DNA of 64,000 nucleotides from Lacinutrix neustonica (GTDB lineage: Bacteria; Bacteroidota; Bacteroidia; Flavobacteriales; Flavobacteriaceae), in assembly GCF_026625145.1 (NCBI RefSeq), contig NZ_CP113088.1:62001-126000 (forward strand), given 5' to 3'. Position numbers and translations under genes: made by a program. Shown one piece after another: positions 38,033 through 49,010 of this stretch (position 1 is the stretch's first letter; every line of letters begins with the position of its first letter). The notes beneath the pieces are model-generated. The model searched no databases and was not told the origin of the DNA. It worked only from the letters and a program-made list of their open reading frames with translations.

Positions 38033-39241
38033 TTATTCCATTTTTTTAAAGCCCCATTTTAGCATCATTGGGGTTGTAATGGTTGTTAACACTCCCATAA
38101 TGACTAAGATCGAAAATATTTCACTCGTAATTAAACCAGCTTTAAAAGCAATATTTGCGATTACTAATTCCATGATGCCTCTCGCATTTAAACCAAACCC
38201 CATAACAAGCGCTACTTTATGATCCAATCCAGCAAACCGACTTCCATAATAACCCCCAATTATTTTTGACACATACGAGACCAAGACTATTGCAACTAAA
38301 AGCGATATATTATGAATGGCAGACAGTTCAAATTCAAGGCCGATACTTGCGAAAAAAATAGGAGCTAAAAATCCAATAGTTAAACTACTCGTGGTTTATT
38401 CTATAGTTTTCAAATTTTCTTTTCCAAGTATGGAGTCACTTAACAGCATAGAAGAACAAAAAGCGCCTATTATAAAATGAAACCCCAAGGCTTCAGTTAC
38501 AGATGAAAAAAGTAAGATAAATGCAAAAAAAATGGCGAAAAGGGGCTCTTTTCCTTTTATTACTGCAAGTAATTTACTGAGTGCGTTTTCAACAAAATCG
38601 CCTTTTCTTGAGAGTCTCTTGGTAATGTAATAGCTAAACGCTAATAAAGCGATAAAAACAACTAATTTTAAAAGTGACATGGAAGCGACTTTGGCAACCG
38701 ATGCAATGGTAATATTCGTGTCTTTGAGATTGAGTAAAACACCTAAAACCGACAACGCAGCAATGTCATCAAAAATAGCTACGGAAATAATTTTTTGACC
38801 AACCTCCGAATTTAATTTACCCAAATCCATGAGTATTCTAATACTCACCGGTAAGGCTGTAATCGCAATACAAAGCCCAATAAACATGGTTGTCATCATT
38901 TTTAATCCAAAAAAATGACCAACGGCAAAACCACAGAATAGTGGAATGAAAAAAGCCATAATTGAAATTATTAAGCGCCTGCCTTTAAGTGATTTAAGGA
39001 TGTCGTCGATATTAATTTCAAGACCTGTAAGAATCACTAAAAGGAAAATCCCTAACTCTGAAATTACTTTGATATCTGCTGTAGGATGAATAAGACCTAA
39101 AAGGCTTGGTCCTAAAAGGATACCGGCGATGATTTCTCCAATCATTGCGGGTTGTTTAAAACGTTCAAAAAGCTCCCCAAAAACCTTAGCCGTTACTAAC
39201 AGGATAAGTAAGTTGGTGAAAAAGGGGAGTTCAAAATTCAT
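38033..39241 (-). CDS. CPA2-family monovalent cation:proton antiporter (in-frame TAA)
   Basis: About 402 residues with 12 membrane segments, starting MNFELPFFTNLLILLVTAKV, with GEIIAGILLGPSLLGLIHPT and the pore region VAIFDDIAALSVLGVLL carrying paired aspartates, as in KefB/CPA2 antiporters. A TAA at 38396-38398 interrupts KENLKTIE-stop-TTSSLTIGFLAPIFFASIGLE, while the frame stays the same on both sides and the second part is a normal continuation (GFGLNARGIMELVIANIA). It is not a CCGG site. It may be a real nonsense mutation or a sequencing error. No RCK or TrkA domain follows. Confidence 0.75.
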
Positions 39242-39354
39242 TTTAAAAGTAATAAAGATTAGTTTCTCATTTTATACCTTTATAGTAACGGCCTACATCA
39301 CAATAAATATAATGCTTTATAGATCTATATCACTTGAGAAAATAACATTTAGTT

Positions 39355-41063
39355 TCAATTAATAGGGCGTGCGTTTTTAGTTGGTGTCATGAGCTGCAAT
39401 ATACTTGCAATTGCAATAACCACCACACAGCCCACAAAATTTAACCATAAAAAGGGTAAATTAATAATGTCGAATTCATTTAAAAGAAAAAGAGTAATGA
39501 CAATCGCCTGAGTAATAAAAGCTGCTGCAAAAACAGCATTGGCTTTAACAAACTTAAAGAAAAAGGCGAGGAGAAAAATGCCCAATACGTTACCATAAAA
39601 TATAGAACCAATAATATTTACCAATTGTATCAAATTCTCAGCGAGATTAGCAACACAGGCCACACCTATAGCCATAATGCCCCAAAGCAAAGTGAACCAT
39701 TTAGAGGCTTTCAACATCTCTTCTTCGGTTTTTTCTCCCACTTGCTGTTTGTATAAATCCATGGTAGTGGTACTGGCTAATGCATTTAATTCGCTGGAAG
39801 TACTCGACATGGCAGCGCTTAAAATAACGGCCAATAACAAGCCAATGAGTCCCTTTGGTAAATTATTGAGGATGAAATGGATGAATACATAATCTTTGTC
39901 ATTGCTTTCTACTTTAATACGTTTTGCTTCACCTGCTTTATCAATCAACTCTTGACCTTTAATGCGCAACTCTCGGTATCTTAAGTCATTCGCTTCAATG
40001 GTACTAATACTCGTACTATTTTTCTCTTGAACGAAACGTTCTATGGATTCTTTTTTCTCAAGAAATAAGACCTTTTGTTCCTTTTGAATGGCTTTATACG
40101 CGTCACTGTATTCAGAATTTAAAACCACTTCAGTGGCTGTGGGATTAAAATTGACAGGTGCTTGATTAAACTGATAAAACACAAAAACCATCACACCCAC
40201 GAGGAGAATAAAAAACTGCATCGGCACTTTTAGAAGGCCATTGAATACTAAACCTAACTGCATTTCACGTACCGATTTCCCTGAGAGGTAGCGTTGCACT
40301 TGGCTTTGGTCTGTTCCAAAATAGGCCAGCATTAAAAAGGTGCCGCCTATTAAGCCGCGACCAAACGGTATACCTATTATTCAAATTGAAGGAAAAATCA
40401 AGAATTTCCATTTTTCCGCTCGCGCCAGCAATATCTAAAGCATTAGAAAAGGTGATGTTATCGGGTAATTTGTTCAAAATGAGTATAAAAGCGATAATCA
40501 TGCCCGTAAAAATGACAATCATTTGATGTTTTTGAGTCACACTTACGGCCTTTGTACCACCGTAAACGGTGTAGATAATGACTAATAAGCCAATAATTAC
40601 ATTAAGTAATAAAAGATTCCAACCTAAAACTGCAGATAGAATAATGGCGGGTGCAAAAATGGTGATTCCGGCGGCTAGGCCACGCTGAATCAAAAACAAA
40701 ATAGCGGTAAGCGTTCGCGTTTTTCTATCGAATCTATTTTCTAAAAATTCGTAAGCAGTATAGACTTTTAATCGGTGGTATAAGGGAATGAAAACCATGC
40801 ATATAACGACCATAGCTATGGGTAATCCAAAATAAAACTGGACAAATCCCATACCATCATTAAAGGCTTGTCCTGGAGTAGAGAGGAAGGTAATCGCGCT
40901 GGCTTGTGTAGCCATGACAGACAGACCAATGGTCCACCACTTTGAGGTGCTCCCTCCTTTCAAGTAATCCTCTACATTTTTACTGCCTCCTGGTTTGTAA
41001 CGTACCATAGATAACAATGGTTAAAAGTGTGCCTATTAAGACAATCCAATCAAGTGTTTGCAT
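39355..41063 (-). CDS. Sodium:solute symporter (frame broken at two sites)
   Basis: About 568 residues with 13-14 membrane segments. ATG 41063 gives MQTLDWIVLIGTLLTIVIYG. Then come the SSS motif GGSKNVEDYLKGGSTSKWWT, the sodium-site segment ATQASAITFLSTPGQAFNDG, and the family block GTDQSQVQRYLSGKSVRE. Two breaks lie at CCGG sites: 40989-40993 (ACCGGAGGC read ACCAGGAGGC) and 40355-40359 (TGGTCCGGCTTA read with an extra base). The C-terminal part includes a soluble insert of about 90 residues rich in Glu and Lys between two helices. It lies at the end of an operon with a PIG-L deacetylase gene, which suggests uptake of an amino sugar or N-acetylated compound. Confidence 0.8.
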
Positions 41064-41066
41064 AAT

Positions 41067-41162
41067 TTAAAAGGCGTTCATTATTAAATAGAAAATTATA
41101 ATGTAAACAACGTTTGCTACTAGAATGAGTGTGTAGAGTTTATTCCATTTGTATTTTTCCAT
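41067..41162 (-). CDS. 31-residue membrane protein
   Basis: ATG 41162 to TAA 41067 encodes MEKYKWNKLYTLILVANVVY and IIIFYLIMNAF: a positively charged start and one membrane helix. It is 3 bases upstream of the symporter start and about 100 bases after the deacetylase gene, so it is in the same transcript. It may be a small partner of the symporter. The evidence is its position, start codon and clear helix; I know no named family. Confidence 0.5.
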   Translation of the reverse strand: MEKYKWNKLYTLILVANVVYIIIFYLIMNAF

Positions 41163-41268
41163 GGGGTTCGATTTATCGTTTGTTTTAATCAGGACGCTAT
41201 GTGTTACATTCTATAGTATTGCAAAGAACTACTTTACATTGATAGTGGCACAGCTTGACTAAATGCGG

Positions 41269-43794
41269 TTATTTTTTTATTTCATCAGAATTACTGATCT
41301 GATTTTTACCAATAGACAGCATATTAGCAAATAATCTATAAGCACCGGAAACACCGGCTGGAAACTCTCTAAAAAAGCTTAAGCCCGTATAGATGTAGTA
41401 GCCTTTGCCATGTTTTGCAATTAATAAACTTCCCGTTTTTGGTGTTTCACCTTTATCGTTCATAGAAAATAATGGCGTGAATGCGTTGGACCACTCGCTA
41501 GGGAAGTATAAGCCACGTTCTTGTGTCCAGCCTTCAAAATCTTTCCGGGTGATTTTATTGGGTGTATTCAACAATTCATGATTGGGCTGTAAAAAAGTGA
41601 CTTCAGCAAACTCATCGGTAACTCTGTCACGAGATAAAGTAATAGCGTAGGGCGCAATTTGGTCTACCTTAATTTGATGTCTGGTATTGTATTGCACAAT
41701 CATGTTGCCACCATTCTTAACAAAATCGAATAAAATGTCTTGTTTATAATTTAAGGCTTCTACAGTGTTGTAGGCACGAATACCAATAACAACTGCATCA
41801 AAGTGGCTTAAATTTTCCGGTGTAATGTCTTGAGGTTTTAACAGAGCGACCTGGTAGCCAATTTGTTTTAAACTTTCCGGAACCACATCACCAGCGCCTT
41901 CAATGTATGCTATATTTTCACCTCGTTTTTTTATATCTAATCGTACCACTTTACTTTCACTAGGTAGTAATACTGTCTGAAAGGGAATGTGGTCATAATC
42001 GATTTCTATCAATTCTTTAGAATAGCTTTTATCTCCTACAGTAACTCGGGGGTTAATAAGCCCTCACTTTGGTTTTTTGGAGGAATCACAGTAAACGTAA
42101 GTGTTTGTTCTTGACCTTTATGCGCAATAGCTACTATTTGTTGCTTTGGGAATACTTGCCAATCTTTTGGATGTGCCAAGGTTACAATGCCTTGTAAATC
42201 ATCTCGACCTGCTTTTACGAGTACTGGAATCTCTTTTTGTTGCTCATTTTCAAAAATGATAACTTTTTCAGCGATTTTTACAGAGGCTTCAGGAATGATT
42301 TCAAAGGGTTTGTAAACTTCCCCTTTTACAGGATCATTGCTTTTGTAGATTATCGCTCTCGTAAATGGTATGGTTTGACCTTCAATGGTAAGATTGAAAA
42401 TAACATTAAGATTTCTAGGTGTTTCTGGTAATCCAATTTGTGCTTTATTGGCAACATTGTACATGCCTAAACTGCCTTTTTCGGTTAACCAGTAGGGCGT
42501 AGACTCTTTCTCTGTAGTAGGAATTTTCAAAGTAAAGTCCACTTCATGTTCTATATTTTGTTGTAAAGCGAGCGGGGCTTTGTTACCCTTTAAGGTAGGA
42601 TACGCAATAGTTTCTATGATGATATTTGAAGGGCTTCTGTTTATCGCTTCAATTTTTAGTTTGATGTCTTCACCAGGGGTTGCGTGATTGGTGTCTGCAA
42701 CGGCTTCTAAATACAAACCAGTACAAGCAGCTATGATATCTTTTATTTCTTTGGTTTTATACGCCTTCCAGTGTTCATCTTCCAAATTCTGTATCAACGA
42801 ATATACTTGAACCAATGCAGGTACCGAGGCAGAAGGGTTTGTAAAATCATAATCGCGCTGAACTTTTTCTAGAAGGGTACCAATAGCTTTACCGCCTACA
42901 ACACGGTTCCAACTGGTGTCAATACCATCAAAAATATTCGATTTGTCTTGCGGCAAATCGCCTTTAATGAGTTCGATATATTCTTGTTGTTCGCCTCGTG
43001 TTCCCGTGTTTCCAAAACCTTGAGATTTGTGCTGACTCCGGCTCAATGCAGCAATTTCAGTGTTACTTAGGCCTTTTGAAGGGTAATAGACCCCCACATC
43101 AAAGTTTAATAAATTGGTTTTGTCTGCGGCATCAAATTTTTCTTGAGATCCATAAAACCACCATGAGGTATTGAAAAATTCTCGTTGGGGTTTCCAAGTA
43201 CCGTATTGCTTTACTTGTTTGGGATAGGCTATTGGGTCACTGGCCAAATCAAAGGCCTCTACACTTAGCATCGCTGAACTGGTATGATGCCCATGAGTAG
43301 ACCCTGGACTTCTATGGTCGAAACGGTTAATAATAATATCTGGTTTAAATTGTCGAATGGCTAAAACCACATCGCTCAGTACTTCTTCTTTATTCCAAAT
43401 CGCCAAGGTTTCATCTCGGATGTTTAGAGTAGCCAAAATCGTTGGCGCGTGTAAAGCGTTGCTCACCACCATCTATGCGTCTTGCAGCCAGTAATTCTTG
43501 TGTACGAATCACCCCTAAAAGCTCTCTAATTTCCGGCCCCACCAAATTTTGACCGCCATCACCACGCGTTAAAGACAAATAGGCTGTTCGCGCTTTTACA
43601 TGGTTTGCCATATAGGAAATCAAGCGGGTGTTTTCATCATCGGGATGCGCCGCAACATATAAAACAGATCCTAGAAAATTCAACTTTTCTATGGCATCAT
43701 AAATTTCTGAAGCGTTTGGCTTTTTTGGTTGTTGTGCGTGACTATTGAATAGAAATAGACTTGATAATAGGAGTGTAGCAATTATTTTTTGCAT
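41269..43794 (-). CDS. PIG-L family deacetylase with C-terminal extension (frame broken at two sites)
   Basis: ATG 43794 gives a signal peptide (MQKIIATLLLSSLFLFNSHA). The PIG-L domain has LYVAAHPDDENTRLISYMAN (zinc-binding A-H-P-D-D), LSLTRGDGGQNLVGPEIREL, FNRFDHRSPGSTHGHHTSS-type residues with the third zinc ligand, then a strand-rich domain and a C-terminal glutamine-amidotransferase-like region (FDAVVIGIRAYNTVEAL, NGGNMIVQYNTRHQI). Breaks: 43415-43419 (CATCCGGATGAA read with an extra base) and 42046-42050 (CCCCCGGAGTTA has lost one base). Repaired length is about 840 residues. It probably removes an acetyl group from an amino sugar in the periplasm, with the symporter taking up the product. 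Confidence 0.8.
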
Positions 43795-44010
43795 GTGCTT
43801 GATTTCAATTTGACCCGAAAATTTGGGGGTTTTCAAATATAAACAAACGCTTTTTTAATATGGTATTTTTAGATTTCTTTAACGTTATAGGTGAGTGAGA
43901 GGTACAGCTGTTATTAAAGGTTTAGAGAACACCTTAATATAAGTCTATGAAATGAATTGTTTTAATTTTAGTATTAATCTGCTACCTATAGTTGTTTTCT
44001 GAAAGGGTTT

Positions 44011-45090
44011 CTATAGCCACTTTTTTCGCTTGAAATAATACATCATTCCAATAAAAACAACAATCATCACGCCCCATACGGTGTGATATCCATATTTATA
44101 ATGTAATTACGGGATGTTATCAAAATTCATCCCGTAAACACCAGCAATAAAGGTTAGCGGAATAAAAATAGTGGCTATAATAGTGAGGACTTTCATGACC
44201 TCATTCATACGATTACTAATGGTGGTCATGTACATATCCATCAAGCCCCAAATCATTTCGCGATAAATGTCTATGGTGTCAGACACTTGAATGATATGAT
44301 CATAAACATCTGCAAAATAATGCAGTGTTTTTTGGTCTATGAGTTTGTTTTCACTTTTGTCCACTCGGCTAATAATTTCACGCAGGGGAAATATCGCACG
44401 GCGTACTTTTAGAACTTCCCGCTTAAGTGATTGAATTTCGGTAGAAATTTCATCCTTAGTAAGCCCTTCAAATAAATTATCTTCTAGGTCTTCAATTTTA
44501 TTTCCCATGGTTTCAATAATGGCATAATAATGATCCACGATGGAATCTATTAAAGCATATAATAAGTAATCTGAACCTAAACCACGAACACGCCCTTTAG
44601 ACTGTCGAATACGTTCGCGAAGCGCATCAAAAACATCTCCTTCTGCTTCTTGAAAGGAAAGCACATAATTTGATCCTAAAACAAAACTGACCTGCTCTGA
44701 AACGATATTTTCTTCGGCATCATAATACATCATTTTTAAAACCAAAAACATATAGTCATCATACTCATCAATTTTTGGTCGCTGGTTGGTGCTTACAATA
44801 TCTTCTAAAACTAGGGGGTGCAAAAGGTAATGATTTCCTATTTTTTCAATCTCATCAACATTATTAAGTCCGTTAATATTAATCCAAGAAATAGAATCTG
44901 TAGTTTTATAACCAAATACTTCTTCAACGGTTTTAAGTACTTTTTCATCATAATATTCTAAATTGTAATCAAAAGACTCTATAAACAAAGCTTGGGTGTC
45001 TTTAACGCCCGTATAGATAATCGCTCCAGGAACCTGACCTACCTGTTTTTTATATTCTTGAGTACGTTTTTTTGGTTTGCGTCTAGCCAT
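44011..45090 (-). CDS. corA: CorA magnesium/cobalt transporter (in-frame stop at a CCGGA-type site)
   Basis: About 359 residues. The large cytoplasmic N-terminal domain ends in a long helix, and the pore-forming first membrane segment carries the family signature GVYGMNFDNIP. There the sequence meets TAA, where CCGGAATTACAT is expected and CCGTAATTACAT is read. Reading through gives ELHYKYGYHTVWGVMIVVFI and GMMYYFKRKKWL, the normal second membrane helix and basic tail, ending at 44011. The changed base is at 44109. CorA imports magnesium as a pentamer. It is downstream of, and cotranscribed with, the MscS-like gene 17 bases away. Confidence 0.88.
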
Positions 45091-45107
45091 GAAATAAAAT
45101 CAATGTG

Positions 45108-45638
45108 TTAATGAAAATCGCCGAAATCTTCAATCGCATCTTTCTCGACTAAAGTTACCGCTTTTTGTAAAATTAAATTGTTAGGATAGGTTACTAAGTC
45201 TCCGTTTTCAACGCGCAGATGGAGTTGAAAGGCTCTTATGTCTTCTATAACAGCTTCAATAGGGTAGTCTTTATCATGAATTTTTATTTTATCTCCTACT
45301 TTATAAGGAAATGAAAAGAACATGATAATACCGGACGTGACGTTACTTAAAATAGACCAAATGGCAAATAGACCAATACCAATAACAGCAAATACTGAAG
45401 AAAACATCAAGGAAATATCTTTAATATCTGTACCAAGTACGAAGGCTTCTACAAAAACAAAAATAAGGAATAAGGTCACGGTATAATAGCGTGATATTAA
45501 CTTAATACGTGCATCATTAACCCCACTTTTTTGACCAATTTTTCGAATGGTTATTTTTCCCAAAATGCGAACAATAATAACAACAGCTAATACGACCGCT
45601 GTATTTATAAGTTTGATTTTATAAAGTTCTAAGAACAT
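45108..45638 (-). CDS. Small mechanosensitive channel, MscS family
   Basis: About 176 residues with three membrane segments (LYKIKLINTAVVLAVVIIVR, YTVTLFLIFVFVEAFVLG, FAVIGIGLFAIWSILSNVTS), then the beta domain SFPYKVGDKIKIHDKDYPIE, LRVENGDLVTYPNNLILQKA. The Ala/Gly-rich third helix and beta domain are MscS-like. It lacks the large C-terminal cage and so is a minimal form. I start at ATG 45638, as 45650 lies only 8 bases from the -7 box at 45658-45665. It opens the short operon with corA. Confidence 0.8.
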   Translation of the reverse strand: MFLELYKIKLINTAVVLAVVIIVRILGKITIRKIGQKSGVNDARIKLISRYYTVTLFLIFVFVEAFVLGTDIKDISLMFSSVFAVIGIGLFAIWSILSNVTSGIIMFFSFPYKVGDKIKIHDKDYPIEAVIEDIRAFQLHLRVENGDLVTYPNNLILQKAVTLVEKDAIEDFGDFH

Positions 45639-45657
45639 ATTTAGATTCAATTTGCAA

Positions 45658-45665
45658 CAAAGATA
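45658..45665 (-). promoter_or_regulatory. -7 box TATCTTTG for the MscS-corA operon
   Basis: TATCTTTG on the minus strand ends 20 bases upstream of ATG 45638. Confidence 0.5.
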
Positions 45666-45674
45666 AAGGAGTTT

Positions 45675-46583
45675 TTATTCTAAGTGTAGTGTTTTACGTA
45701 AGACTTCATCTGTATTTTTGTTTTTATTCCAATAGGCCGATTTAATCGTTTTTATTTTGGTGGCAGTTGTTATCTTTTCATCGATGGTCTCCTGCCAACT
45801 TAAAATATCGAAAGGAAAATGCGGGTTGAAAGTTATTTTGAGCGTGCGGTTTAATTACGGATAAGTTAAAGTATAATTATTATCTTTTATTTTTCCATGA
45901 GCAGCATACCCTTTTAGAGTTATATGTTTTAATCGAATATATTCTAAAGCGGGGATCATTTTAAAGTCACCTAAAGGAAGCGATTGCGGATTGATGCGCA
46001 ATTGGGTCCAGATCTCATTTTCTAATGGTGTTTTTTCTATGCTAAAATGCTCATCTGCCTCGCCTTCAAAATAAGAATGTGAAGCAATATCAAAACGTTC
46101 TCTATTATTGAGCTGCGTGTAAACATGGCCACACCATTCTTGAACAGAACAGCTCACTTTAATGGCATGTTGGTTGTTACTTACCGGGTAAAACGTGCTT
46201 TGCATAATAGAATATGGGTAAATGCCAGTATTGAAATTTTTAGTGCTATTTAATTTTAATACAAGATGATTAGAGGCGGTATTCTCATTAGCTTTCACTT
46301 GCGCCGTTGCTAAAAAAGGCTCAGTGACGTAAACGAGTACCGCTTTACCAGTTCTTTGTTCTCCATAACGCATTTGCTGTAGCTCATAGGACGAAATTTC
46401 GGCCTCGCCAGCATACCAATACTCTTTAAAAACTTGATTTAAAGCAGCGGTAGTATCGGCTGAGTTTTTTTCTGTTGAAGTTGTTTTCAATATGTTTTCA
46501 GCAAAAACGGCTCGGCCTTTTTTTTCACAAGATTGAAATAGAAGAAGAGCCAATACACCAAAGACTGCAATTGTTTTTTTCAT
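45675..46583 (-). CDS. Lipoprotein of unknown function, about 302 aa (in-frame stop at a CCGGA-type site)
   Basis: Lipoprotein signal MKKTIAVFGVLALLLFQSC, then a domain with EYWYAGEAEISSYELQQMRY, KLNSTKNFNTGIYPYSIMQS, VQEWCGHVYTQLNNRERFD. This is the pattern of a conserved Bacteroidota lipoprotein I do not know by name. A TAA interrupts LTYP-stop-LNRTLKITFNPHFPFD; the expected codon is GAA in CCGGAATTA (changed base at 45857). Reading through yields ILSWQETIDEKITTATKIKT and ends RKTLHLE at 45675. Both halves are needed for a normal ending. Confidence 0.68.
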
Positions 46584-46614
46584 AACCGAAGGTTTCAGTT
46601 ATAAACTTACAATT

Positions 46615-47209
46615 CTAAAGTCCGTCTACAAAATCCTTTAACGTTTTGTAAACTAAATGTGTAGGTAAACCCATAACATTAAAATAGGAACCTTCTAATT
46701 TGGTGACTCCAATAAGTCCAATCCACTCCTGAATGCCATAAGCCCCAGCCTTATCTAAAGGAGAATACGTGTTAATATAATGCCATATTTCTTGATTTGT
46801 AAATGCTTTAAAGGTGACGTGTGTCACTGCATTTACTGTTTTTTGAAAGACTTTAGTGCGTATGCACACCGAGGTGATAACCTCATGAGTGGCATCACTT
46901 AGCGATTTTAAAATGGCAAAGGCTTCATCTTTGTTTCTAGGTTTTCCAATAGCAGCACCTTTATACCAAACAATGGTGTCACTCGTGATTAGAATGTCGT
47001 TTTCTTTTAATTCCTCTAAAAAAGGTAAAGATTTTAATTGCGCTAAATAATCTGTAATCTCAAAATGTAGGAGTTTTGGCGGATAATCTTCTTTTATTTC
47101 TTTTAGTCTGATTTCAAAATCTAAACCTAAATCTCTAAAAAACTGGTGCCGTCGTGGTGAGCCGAGAGGCCAAGATAATATTATAATTTTTGAGTTTTTC
47201 GTTTAGCAT
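46615..47209 (-). CDS. maf: Maf nucleotide pyrophosphatase (frame broken)
   Basis: ATG 47209 gives MLNEKLKNYNIILAS; the Maf motif ILASGSPRRHQFFRDLGLDF is restored when the extra base at 47162-47166 (TCCGGCTC read TCTCGGCTC) is removed. Then come LITSDTIVWYKGAAIGKPRN with the substrate-binding aspartate, DATHEVITSVCIRTK, and GAYGIQEWIGLIGVTKLEGS with the catalytic acid, ending FNVMGLPTHLVYKTLKDF. It hydrolyses dTTP/UTP or modified nucleotides. About 197 residues, normal for YhdE-type Maf. It precedes no partner but ends 31 bases before the lipoprotein gene. Confidence 0.88.
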
Positions 47210-47211
47210 AT

Positions 47212-48120
47212 TTAAAAAATAAAATAATACAGTACCATTGAAAGCATGCCTGTAATCATAACAAGTTTTAGTACTAAACTGATGTGCTTAAACTGCTGTT
47301 TTTTTTCTGCTGAAAATAATTTTATAGCAATATAAATTAGCGGCCCCACAACAGCCACTAAGAAATAAATAATAGCATCGGTGTGCATATAAAGGAAGGT
47401 TCCTATATAATAAATGATGATTAAAATAGTAATACAAGTTAAACCAAAAGCAATTTTTGCTGTTCGTAGTTTACCAAAAACGATAGGAAGCGTCTGCATA
47501 CCTACTTTATGATCTCCATCTACATCTTGGATATCTTTAACTATCTCACGAATGAAGTTTATAAAAAAGGCAAAAATGGCAAAGTCGGCCAATACTTCAA
47601 ACATGGTAGATTGTACACTTTGATTTTGAGGGGTTATCGCAGGCAGCAATTCAAACATACCTACAATCATCAAGCTTACCGAAACTAAAAGCGAGACCAA
47701 TATATTACCAGCAACAGCCACTTGTTTTAAATAAGAGGCATAGACGTAAAGGGCTGCTGAAATGATTACAAAGGTGACAAAAAATTCAGGTTTACCGACC
47801 GAATGCGAGAGATAAAAGCCACAAAAAACGCCAATAACAGTAAAAATAATATAGAGGTAATTTGCTGTTTTTTCTGTAATATGTTTACCCACAATCACTT
47901 TCTCGGGCTTATTTACCGCATCGGTCTCCATATCATAAATATCATTAATCACGTAACCACCGGCTGCTATAAATAGTGTTGCCGGAATGAGAAAGGTAAA
48001 ACCTAAAGCATTTAAGGTGGTGTCGATAGCAAACGCCGGAAACAAAGCGTATTTTATTAAAAGTTGCACAACGGCAATCATTATTAGGTTTTTCCAGCGG
48101 ATAAGTTTAAGTATGCTCAA
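47212..48120 (-). CDS. UbiA-family prenyltransferase, geranylgeranylglycerol-phosphate synthase-like
   Basis: 302 residues with eight to nine membrane segments. The two aspartate-rich motifs are visible: YVINDIYDMETDAVNKPEKV near residue 57 and FIREIVKDIQDVDGDHKVGM near 190, which hold magnesium and the prenyl diphosphate. The opening LIRWKNLIMIAVVQLLIKYA is usual for Bacteroidota members annotated as geranylgeranylglycerol-phosphate geranylgeranyltransferase. The acceptor is not certain. It is followed 2 bases later by maf. Confidence 0.85.
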   Translation of the reverse strand: MSILKLIRWKNLIMIAVVQLLIKYALFPAFAIDTTLNALGFTFLIPATLFIAAGGYVINDIYDMETDAVNKPEKVIVGKHITEKTANYLYIIFTVIGVFCGFYLSHSVGKPEFFVTFVIISAALYVYASYLKQVAVAGNILVSLLVSVSLMIVGMFELLPAITPQNQSVQSTMFEVLADFAIFAFFINFIREIVKDIQDVDGDHKVGMQTLPIVFGKLRTAKIAFGLTCITILIIIYYIGTFLYMHTDAIIYFLVAVVGPLIYIAIKLFSAEKKQQFKHISLVLKLVMITGMLSMVLYYFIF

Positions 48121-48478
48121 AGTGTGTTGGTTTATTAGTTAAATAAATAGTCTTTCAAAAATAGCTTTTATTACTAAAATAATAGGTTTTAAAAGTAAAA
48201 TTGAAAGGCGTTTTACAATAGTATTCTTAATTATGACGGTTGTTGTCTTTTGTTTTTGTTTATTTTGATAGCCCCTCCCGTTTTGCTTGGAATTTAATCA
48301 TAAAAGCCACCTTGCTTCTAGTGTGTTATGGCGTGTTTTTTTTATAAACACCCTTTTCTAGTGTTTGAATAAAAACGAAAGCATTATGCCTAAATCCATA
48401 TCATTAAATCCCGTGTTAACTTGCGGTTGGTATCTTGTCAAAATTAATAATTATTCATCAAAAAAGAACAATTAAAAT
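48121..48478. other. Non-coding gap of about 360 bases
   Basis: It lies between the UbiA-type gene start and the end of kdsC, both on the minus strand. No frame looks coding and no clear hairpin is seen apart from a weak GTGTTTATAAAAAA / TTTTTTATAAACAC stretch near 48332-48350. It probably holds the promoter of the UbiA gene. Confidence 0.4.
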
Positions 48479-49010
48479 CTAAAGTGATGCATCATAACCA
48501 CCATCCCAGTCTCCACGAACTTTTAGAACCTGCTCAATAACATCCCGCACACAGCCTTTACCACCACTTTTATGTGAAATATAGTGCGACAGTGCTTTTA
48601 TTTCGGGAACTGCGTCTTGCGGGCAAGCGGCCAAGCCTACCAATTGCATAACAGGAACATCTCGGAATATCGTCTCCCATATATAAAATATGCTCCGGGC
48701 TGATGTTTTGTGTTTTTATATATTCTAGAAATTGATCCTTCTTATTGTGCGCTCCCAAATAGATGGTTTGTATGCCTAAATGCTTTAAACGCTCACGAAC
48801 CCCTTCGTTTGTACCACCGTAAATAATACAAATATTATACTTTTTATTTAGTGCTTGTTTTAAGGCATACCCATCTTTTACATTCATACTACGTAGCATG
48901 TCGCCCGTTGTAGTAATAAGAAGTGAGCCATCTGTTAAAACGCCATCTACATCAAATATAAAAGTAGTAATATGTTCTAAGGATTCTTTGTAGCTTTTAT
49001 CGTCTGCCAT
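48479..49010 (-). CDS. KdsC-like 3-deoxy-D-manno-octulosonate-8-phosphate phosphatase (frame broken)
   Basis: HAD-type phosphatase without a cap. The nucleophile motif is TFIFDVDGVLTDGSLLI near residue 15, then NVKDGYALKQAL and IYGGTNEGVRERLKHLGI, and the late motif HILYMGDDIPDVPVM. The frame breaks at 48662-48666 (ATTCCGGATGTT read with an extra base). The repaired end is QLVGLAACPQDAVPEIKAL, SHYISHKSGGKGCVRDVIEQ and ends GYDASL at 48479. About 177 residues, as usual for KdsC, which releases KDO for LPS. It overlaps the upstream DUF2520 gene by 14 bases. Confidence 0.87.

Noticed and set aside
45855..45860. TAA as the true end of the lipoprotein at 46583
   Set aside because: The frame continues behind it with a coherent C-terminus, and the stop is the same CCGGAA to CCGTAA change seen in corA and the peroxidase.
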